Source of the DNA: Chitinophaga oryziterrae
GTDB lineage: Bacteria; Bacteroidota; Bacteroidia; Chitinophagales; Chitinophagaceae
DNA: 64,000 nt
Assembly: GCF_009758125.1 (NCBI RefSeq)
Contig: NZ_WRXO01000001.1
Coordinates: 806,001-870,000 of the forward strand
Direction of reading: 5' to 3'
How positions within the stretch are numbered: position 1 is the first letter of the stretch; each line of letters starts with the position of its first letter. Shown here piece after piece: positions 59,309-64,000 of this stretch. Made by a program: the position numbers and the translations under genes. The notes under the pieces are model-generated. The model was not told the DNA's origin. It ran no database searches and saw only the letters and a list, made by a program, of their open reading frames with translations.

Positions 59309-59740
59309 ATGAAATCAAAGGGTAAGTACATACCTGTCATATTACTGGCTTTATTATTATTCATGGCCTGGCGCCAGCAGTGGTGGAAGGGACCACGGCC
59401 AGTAACACCACCATATACCAAAACAGGTCATAGTCCACGCAGCACGGTGAATGATCCTGCTGTCCTGAACCGTCATGCCCGGCTGGAATATACTGTTCAT
59501 GCCCGTTGCCGGATGGAATGCCGTCATATTACCGAGGCAGAGGTGAGTGAAATACTGGCAGATGGCCGTATAAACACGGAGAAGTCCAATCCACGCGACC
59601 AGCCTTGTCCAACATTTGCGTTGGAAGGTTATTCCGAAGAGGGGCAACACCTTCGTATTGTTTTTGCCCCCTGTGATGGTACCACCCGGGTAGTTACCTG
59701 TATCGACCTCGATAAGGAATGGAGTTGCAACTGTAATTAG
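59309..59740 (+). CDS. DUF4258-domain protein with N-terminal anchor
   Basis: 143 residues. One membrane segment (residues ~6-20, YIPVILLALLLFMAW), a Pro/Thr-rich linker, then a DUF4258 domain from ~residue 50: YTVHARCRMECRHITEAEVSEILADGRI, the conserved LRIVFAPCDGTTRVVTCIDLD strand pair. DUF4258 resembles toxin-like and small RNA-binding folds, but no partner antitoxin is adjacent. Several cysteines (C66, C70 and three near the C-terminus) suggest an oxidised periplasmic domain. Function unknown. Confidence 0.78.
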   Translation: MKSKGKYIPVILLALLLFMAWRQQWWKGPRPVTPPYTKTGHSPRSTVNDPAVLNRHARLEYTVHARCRMECRHITEAEVSEILADGRINTEKSNPRDQPCPTFALEGYSEEGQHLRIVFAPCDGTTRVVTCIDLDKEWSCNCN

Positions 59741-59801
59741 CACTTATTAGGTATTTACGGTCACTTGCAGTAATTTTCAGGTTTGCTACCGTCGTTATTT
59801 T

Positions 59802-60542
59802 ATGAAGTTACTGCTGAAACCATTACAATTCGTATACGCTATATACGCTTCTATCTTATTCTTAGGCATCATGTTGCTTATTCTTCCGCCTATTTTCCTG
59901 GCCTCTCTCTTTGGCAGGATAAAGGGTGGAAATATCATCTTCTACTTTCTCTGGTTCTGGTCAAATTCCTGGTTCCCACTGGTGGGTATGCGGGTGAAAA
60001 GGATCTACAAATGTGAAAGGGATAACGAGCCCTGTATCTATGTGGTGAATCACCGTTCCTACCTGGATGCGGCCCTCGCCGTGGGTGTAATGCGTTTGCC
60101 GTTCCGTCCCCTGGGGAAGATAGAACTGAAGAAGGTGCCATTATTCGGGTTTATTTATAAAAACTCTGTGGTGTTGGTAGACAGGGCCAATGCCAAAGCA
60201 CGTTCCCGTAGTGTACGTGAAATGATGAATACCCTGAAGGAAGGAGTGTCTATCCTGATATTTCCGGAAGGGACTACCAACGATACTGACAGACCTTTAC
60301 AGCCTTTTCATAACGGGGCTTTCCGGATAGCGATAGAAACACAGACACCTATTCAGCCGGTATTATATCTGGATAACGGGGCCCGTTTACCACATACCGG
60401 TTTTTTTAAGATCAATCCGGGCCGTTGCAGGATCGTGTACCTGCCTCCTGTGCCTGTAAAAGGACTGGGAATGGATGATTTGCCGGCGTTGAAGCAACAG
60501 GTGTTTGATATTATGGAGAAAGAACTGATAAGCTGGAAATAA
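59802..60542 (+). CDS. plsC: 1-acyl-sn-glycerol-3-phosphate acyltransferase
   Basis: 246 residues. Acylates lysophosphatidic acid to phosphatidic acid at the inner membrane. A hydrophobic N-terminus (residues 10-36 and 45-60) anchors it. Block I is NH84-RSYLD89 (VVNHRSYLDA), block II follows the FIYKNSVVLVDR segment, and block III is FPEGTTN near residue 152. The catalytic His and Asp are intact. Its stop codon overlaps the priA start (TAATG), so the two genes are co-translated. Confidence 0.92.
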   Translation: MKLLLKPLQFVYAIYASILFLGIMLLILPPIFLASLFGRIKGGNIIFYFLWFWSNSWFPLVGMRVKRIYKCERDNEPCIYVVNHRSYLDAALAVGVMRLPFRPLGKIELKKVPLFGFIYKNSVVLVDRANAKARSRSVREMMNTLKEGVSILIFPEGTTNDTDRPLQPFHNGAFRIAIETQTPIQPVLYLDNGARLPHTGFFKINPGRCRIVYLPPVPVKGLGMDDLPALKQQVFDIMEKELISWK

Positions 60543-62992
60543 TGAAATTTGCCGATGTTATACTGCCACTGGCGCTGCCAAAGAATTACACTTACGCTGT
60601 ACCTCCGGAAATGGAAGATGCCGTGCAGGTGGGAAGCCGTGTTGCCGTACAACTGGGCAAGCAAAAAAAATATACCGGTATTGTAAAGGCGGTGCATGGA
60701 ATGGCTCCGCTGGAATATAAGACCAAACCCCTGCTGGACGTGCTGGATAGAGACCCGGTCGTATATCCCAACCAGCTTTTATTATGGCAATGGCTGGCGT
60801 CTTATTACATGTGTACCGAAGGGGAAGTGCTGAATGCGGCTTTACCTGCCCACCTTAAATTGTCCAGCGAAACGTTACTGTTGTTCAATGATGCTTTCGG
60901 GGATGATTTCACCGGGCTGGATGATAGCGAATATCTCATAGCAGAAGCATTACATATACGCAAGGAACTACGCATTGAGGAAGTACAGCTGATCCTCGAT
61001 AAGTCGGACGTGTATTCCGTGATAAAAAAACTGATAGAAAAGAATGTGCTGCTGGTATATGAGGAACTGAAAGAAGTATACAAAGAGAAGAAGGAAAATT
61101 ATGTGCAGCTGCATGAGCACTATGCAGCGGAAGAACAACTGGCAGGGTTATTCAATGAGCTGGGGAAAGCGCCTAAGCAGATGGAATTACTGCTGGCGTA
61201 CCTGCACCTGTTAAAAACGCAGGGCAGTGTATTGCAGAGTGAATTACTGAAGAAATCAGGTGCTTCGGCCGCACAGTTGAAAGGACTGGTAGATAAAAAC
61301 GTAGTGTGGATAGAAAAGAGGACGGTAGACCGTGTACCAGGTGCAGGGAAAGCAGATGCACAGGTGGATTTTGTGCTGAGTCCTGCCCAGGAGAAGGCTT
61401 TAGCGGAGCTGCATCACTGCTTTGAAAGCAAACAGGTAACGTTGCTGCACGGGATTACTTCCAGTGGTAAAACGCAGCTGTACATGAAGCTGATAGAGGA
61501 GCATGTGAACAGCGGTAAGCAGGTATTGTACCTGTTACCGGAAATAGCGTTGACAGCACAGATCATACGACGCCTGCAGAAACATTTCGGTAAGAAAATA
61601 GGTATTTATCATTCCCGGTTCAGTAATAATGAACGTGTGGAGATATGGAATAAAGTAAAGACCGGCGAGTTACAGATAGTACTGGGCGCACGTTCCAGCC
61701 TGTTGCTGCCATTCAGGGATTTAGGGCTGATTATCCTTGATGAGGAACACGATGCGTCCTTTAAACAGCAGGACCCCGCCCCGCGTTATCATGCGCGGGA
61801 TTCGGCTATTTATTATGCCGGGTTGTTTGGCGCTAAAGTATTGCTAGGTTCCGCCACACCTGCGCTGGAATCTTATTTTAATGCGCAGCAGGGGAAGTAT
61901 GGACTGGTAGAGTTAACAGAACGTTTTGGAGGAGTGGCGATGCCTGCCATAGAGATCATAGATCTGAAGAAGGAGCAGGCAGAAAAGACGATGCAGGAGA
62001 ACTTTACACCACAGCTTCGTAATGCTATCGGTGTGAGCCTGGCCGATAATAAGCAGGTGATCCTGTTCCAGAACAGACGTGGTTATGCGCCTTTCCTGAT
62101 GTGTACTACCTGCGGATGGATCCCTAACTGTCAGAACTGTGATGTATCGCTGACGTATCACCGTAACCAGGATAAATTACAGTGCCATTACTGTGGTACG
62201 CGTTATCCTTACGTACATACCTGTGCTGCCTGCGGAAGCAGTAATACGCTGGTCCCTAAAAACTTTGGTACAGAGAAGATAGAGGATGACCTGATACAGG
62301 TGTTTCCCAAGGCGCGTATTGCCCGTATGGACATGGATGCCGTAAGGAATAAGGATAGTCATAATAAGATGATACAGCTGCTGGAACAGCAGGGGATAGA
62401 TATACTGGTGGGAACGCAGATGGTGGTGAAAGGACTTGACTTTGATAATGTAAACCTCATCGGGATTTTAAGTGCGGATAGCTTGCTGAGTTTTCCTGAT
62501 TTCAGGGTGAATGAGCGTGCGTTCCAACTGATGGAACAGGTGGCAGGGCGTGCCGGTCGCCGTGACGGGCAGGGGAAGGTGATCATACAGGCGAGTAATA
62601 CCCGTCATCCTATATTGCATTTTGTCACTACACACGATTATAAAGGCATGTATGCCGCTGAGGTAGCAGAGCGGCAGCGCTTTGGTTATCCTCCTTTTTA
62701 CCGGCTGTTAAAGATCACGATGAAGCATAAGCAGCAACAGGTGGTGGAACAGGCAGCGCATATCCTCAGTAACTGGTTAAGGCCGCATATAGGCGCTAAC
62801 CTGGTGGGGCCTGCGGCCCCATTGGTAGGGCGCGTGCGTACTTATTACCTGCAGGAGATGCTGATCAAGTTACCCCGGGATACGAAAGTCATTGCGCAAA
62901 CAAAGCAACTGCTGCGTGAACATTTCACTAAGTTACAGGCAGAGAAACAGTACCGTTCCGTGCTGATAGTACCGGACGTAGATCCGGTGTAG
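60542..62992 (+). CDS. priA: primosomal replication protein N' (PriA helicase)
   Basis: 816 residues. Restarts stalled replication forks. Order: N-terminal 3'-DNA-binding domain (~1-100, FADVILPLALPKNYTYAVP), a winged helix, then the helicase core from ~residue 280 with Walker A (GITSSGKTQLY), DEEH (IILDEEHDASFKQQ), and motifs V/VI (GTQMVVKGLDFDNV; QVAGRAGRRDGQGKV). Zinc-binding cysteine pairs lie between (CTTCGWIPNCQNCD; CHYCGTRYP; CAACGS). The length is above the ~730 of E. coli because of a longer region around residues 100-250. It starts on the last base of plsC. Confidence 0.95.
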   Translation: MKFADVILPLALPKNYTYAVPPEMEDAVQVGSRVAVQLGKQKKYTGIVKAVHGMAPLEYKTKPLLDVLDRDPVVYPNQLLLWQWLASYYMCTEGEVLNAALPAHLKLSSETLLLFNDAFGDDFTGLDDSEYLIAEALHIRKELRIEEVQLILDKSDVYSVIKKLIEKNVLLVYEELKEVYKEKKENYVQLHEHYAAEEQLAGLFNELGKAPKQMELLLAYLHLLKTQGSVLQSELLKKSGASAAQLKGLVDKNVVWIEKRTVDRVPGAGKADAQVDFVLSPAQEKALAELHHCFESKQVTLLHGITSSGKTQLYMKLIEEHVNSGKQVLYLLPEIALTAQIIRRLQKHFGKKIGIYHSRFSNNERVEIWNKVKTGELQIVLGARSSLLLPFRDLGLIILDEEHDASFKQQDPAPRYHARDSAIYYAGLFGAKVLLGSATPALESYFNAQQGKYGLVELTERFGGVAMPAIEIIDLKKEQAEKTMQENFTPQLRNAIGVSLADNKQVILFQNRRGYAPFLMCTTCGWIPNCQNCDVSLTYHRNQDKLQCHYCGTRYPYVHTCAACGSSNTLVPKNFGTEKIEDDLIQVFPKARIARMDMDAVRNKDSHNKMIQLLEQQGIDILVGTQMVVKGLDFDNVNLIGILSADSLLSFPDFRVNERAFQLMEQVAGRAGRRDGQGKVIIQASNTRHPILHFVTTHDYKGMYAAEVAERQRFGYPPFYRLLKITMKHKQQQVVEQAAHILSNWLRPHIGANLVGPAAPLVGRVRTYYLQEMLIKLPRDTKVIAQTKQLLREHFTKLQAEKQYRSVLIVPDVDPV

Positions 62993-63034
62993 CAGAGACA
63001 TGTTATTGTTCTGTGCTGATAGTACTGAACGTAG
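62955..63034 (+). repeat. direct duplication of the priA tail
   Basis: 62955-62981 (inside the last priA codons) and 63008-63034 (after the stop) are direct repeats, 24 of 27 bases identical, 53 bases apart. The second copy is a decayed duplicate that now reaches the 3' boundary of the convergent gene at 63037. Confidence 0.7.
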
Positions 63035-63036
63035 TG

Positions 63037-64000
63037 TTAGCTTTTAGAGATGTACAGTCTTTTGTTTTTTATTTCATTATCTGCTTGCAGGATCATCCCG
63101 AATACTTTCTTTTCTTCGTTATTATAACTGCTTTTCTTAAACCATTTCAGCGCGTAGATAGTGATCTTATTACCTTCCTGTTTGCAGGTGATTTTATACC
63201 CCAGGGAAGTACCGGGAATATCCACTATATAGTCGGCCGTGTTCGCCATTTTATACCCTTCAGGTACTGTAATGTAAATCCTGCTTTCCTGGTAAAAAGG
63301 GAAGGCCATTTCAACGGGTATGTTCACCGGCGGCATAGATACGTATTGCTGTACCAGTCCGTTTATCAGCATACCTATATTGATAGAGTCCGTTTTAAAA
63401 GAAGATTCAAGGATAAAGGGGGCATCAGCAACCGGCTGGTCCCAGTAACCATTCTGCATTTTATGCGTAAGGCCGGATACCCTGATGGGGCCTGTAGGCA
63501 ACATGGAATTATATTGTTCGTCCAGGGAAGCAATGAGCGTATTGCCTATAATGGTCTTAATGGCCATGCCCGGATAGCCGCCTGCCGTTTGTTTGAGTTT
63601 TACATCGTTAACGCCCAGGTTATTGATATCTATATTTGCTTCCAGGCTGATATTATTCTTTGTGTAATCGGAGACAGGTGTACGGATAAAGTCGACCAGC
63701 ACTTCTGCTTTTTTATCTATCAGTGTATCGCGGCAACGCAGCGCCATTATGCCTGTCCAGGAGGCAGGATAAAAGGGGAAACGGGTATCGGCAGCAGCGG
63801 GTGCTAATGCCTGGCGTAGTTCAGGAAAGTAAATGAGTACGTTACTGGCCAGTTCTATATTCACAATACTGCTGTCCAGCGGAACCGATTCTTTACCCGA
63901 TGTAAAGAGGATCTGGGTGTGAATGCCCAGCAGGTAATAGACGGATGCCATCAGCTTTACGATGCCTGTTTCATTGCATGTCTTTGTTCTTAGAATAGCA
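63037..64000 (-). CDS. DUF3857/transglutaminase-like protein, C-terminal part (5' end outside window)
   Basis: The minus-strand frame is open to the window edge; an internal ATG at 63951 is not the true start because about 16 more codons (ILRTKTCNETGIVKLMASVYYL...) continue the protein. That segment matches the transglutaminase-like pattern C-N-E-x-G-I-x-K-L-x(5)-L-x-x-L-G-I, with the candidate catalytic Cys. Further on are NVLIYFPELRQALAPAA (the usual stretch after the active site) and a C-terminal beta-sandwich ending FPFYQESRIYITVPEGYK ... ALKWFKKSSYNNEEKKVF, as in DUF3857 proteins of Bacteroidota. These are secreted and of unknown function. The upstream half is needed to confirm the family. 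Confidence 0.7.
   Translation of the reverse strand, partial: AILRTKTCNETGIVKLMASVYYLLGIHTQILFTSGKESVPLDSSIVNIELASNVLIYFPELRQALAPAAADTRFPFYPASWTGIMALRCRDTLIDKKAEVLVDFIRTPVSDYTKNNISLEANIDINNLGVNDVKLKQTAGGYPGMAIKTIIGNTLIASLDEQYNSMLPTGPIRVSGLTHKMQNGYWDQPVADAPFILESSFKTDSINIGMLINGLVQQYVSMPPVNIPVEMAFPFYQESRIYITVPEGYKMANTADYIVDIPGTSLGYKITCKQEGNKITIYALKWFKKSSYNNEEKKVFGMILQADNEIKNKRLYISKS

Noticed and set aside
59309..59740. DUF4258 protein as a toxin of a toxin-antitoxin pair
   Set aside because: It has a membrane anchor and cysteines suggesting export, and no small partner gene is adjacent.
63013..63807. 264-codon plus-strand frame at the window end
   Set aside because: Antisense to the transglutaminase-like gene, whose protein has clear family features and continues to the edge.

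Overview
The window reads as chromosome of a Bacteroidota bacterium, most likely family Chitinophagaceae (Chitinophaga or a close relative). Grounds: a type IX secretion C-terminal domain, a SprE/PorW-like gliding/T9SS protein, Bacteroidota-restricted families (HYC_CC_PP, DUF4407, putative porin, DUF4288), LytS/LytTR two-component pairs, near absence of Shine-Dalgarno sequences, and promoters of the Bacteroidota type (TTTG, 19 bp, TAnnTTTG; three exact matches at 15297, 21609 and 57538). Genus is inference; no rRNA is present.

Layout. 1-5.5 kb: end of a T9SS surface protein and two paralogous secreted proteins with phage-tail-fibre-like sequence. 5.5-15.2 kb: cmk, a gene remnant and a possible structured RNA, a TPR sensor kinase/LytTR pair, ispH, a rhomboid protease, rpsA and a HAD phosphatase. 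15.3-19.3 kb: a siroheme/sulfite-reductase operon (reductase, cobA, precorrin-2 dehydrogenase) preceded by what looks like a complete cysteine-codon leader-peptide attenuator. 19.3-20.2 kb: an almost gene-free AT-rich kilobase with a GC-rich structured patch. 20.2-32 kb: HD hydrolase, thioesterase, pyrG, yidC, M28 peptidase, PBP1A and the SprE/PorW-like protein. 32-37 kb: membrane stub of an M23-type protein, bactofilin, AtpZ and an AtpI-like protein, SprT-like, DUF4407 and sucC. 37-43.9 kb: purine nucleoside phosphorylase, putative porin, a probable copper cassette (HYC_CC_PP, HMA protein, outer-membrane protein, Cys-Cys microprotein) and an L,D-transpeptidase. 43.9-50.5 kb: two isocitrate dehydrogenases of different subfamilies side by side, SGNH esterase, LiaF-like protein, DUF4288 and a second LytS/LytTR pair. 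50.5-57.5 kb: MntR with operator and MntH fused to a universal-stress domain, a lipoprotein, clpS-aat (N-degron pair) and a CPA2 antiporter. 57.6-64 kb: tandem identical tRNA-Val(UAC), mtaB, DUF4258, plsC, priA and the 3' part of a transglutaminase-like DUF3857-type gene.

Most genes are housekeeping. The unusual signals lie between genes. (1) The cysteine attenuator at 15297-15503. (2) A dispersed repeat of about 115 bp with two hairpins, present as two near-full copies in opposite chromosomal orientations (18480, 35656) and one partial copy (26389), each downstream of and sense to the gene before it. (3) A second palindromic element (5461-5661) whose ends resemble those of the first. (4) Candidate structured RNAs at 6709-6872 and 19805-19906. 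(5) A microprotein overlapping the end of the copper cassette. No CRISPR array, complete insertion sequence, prophage or integron was found.
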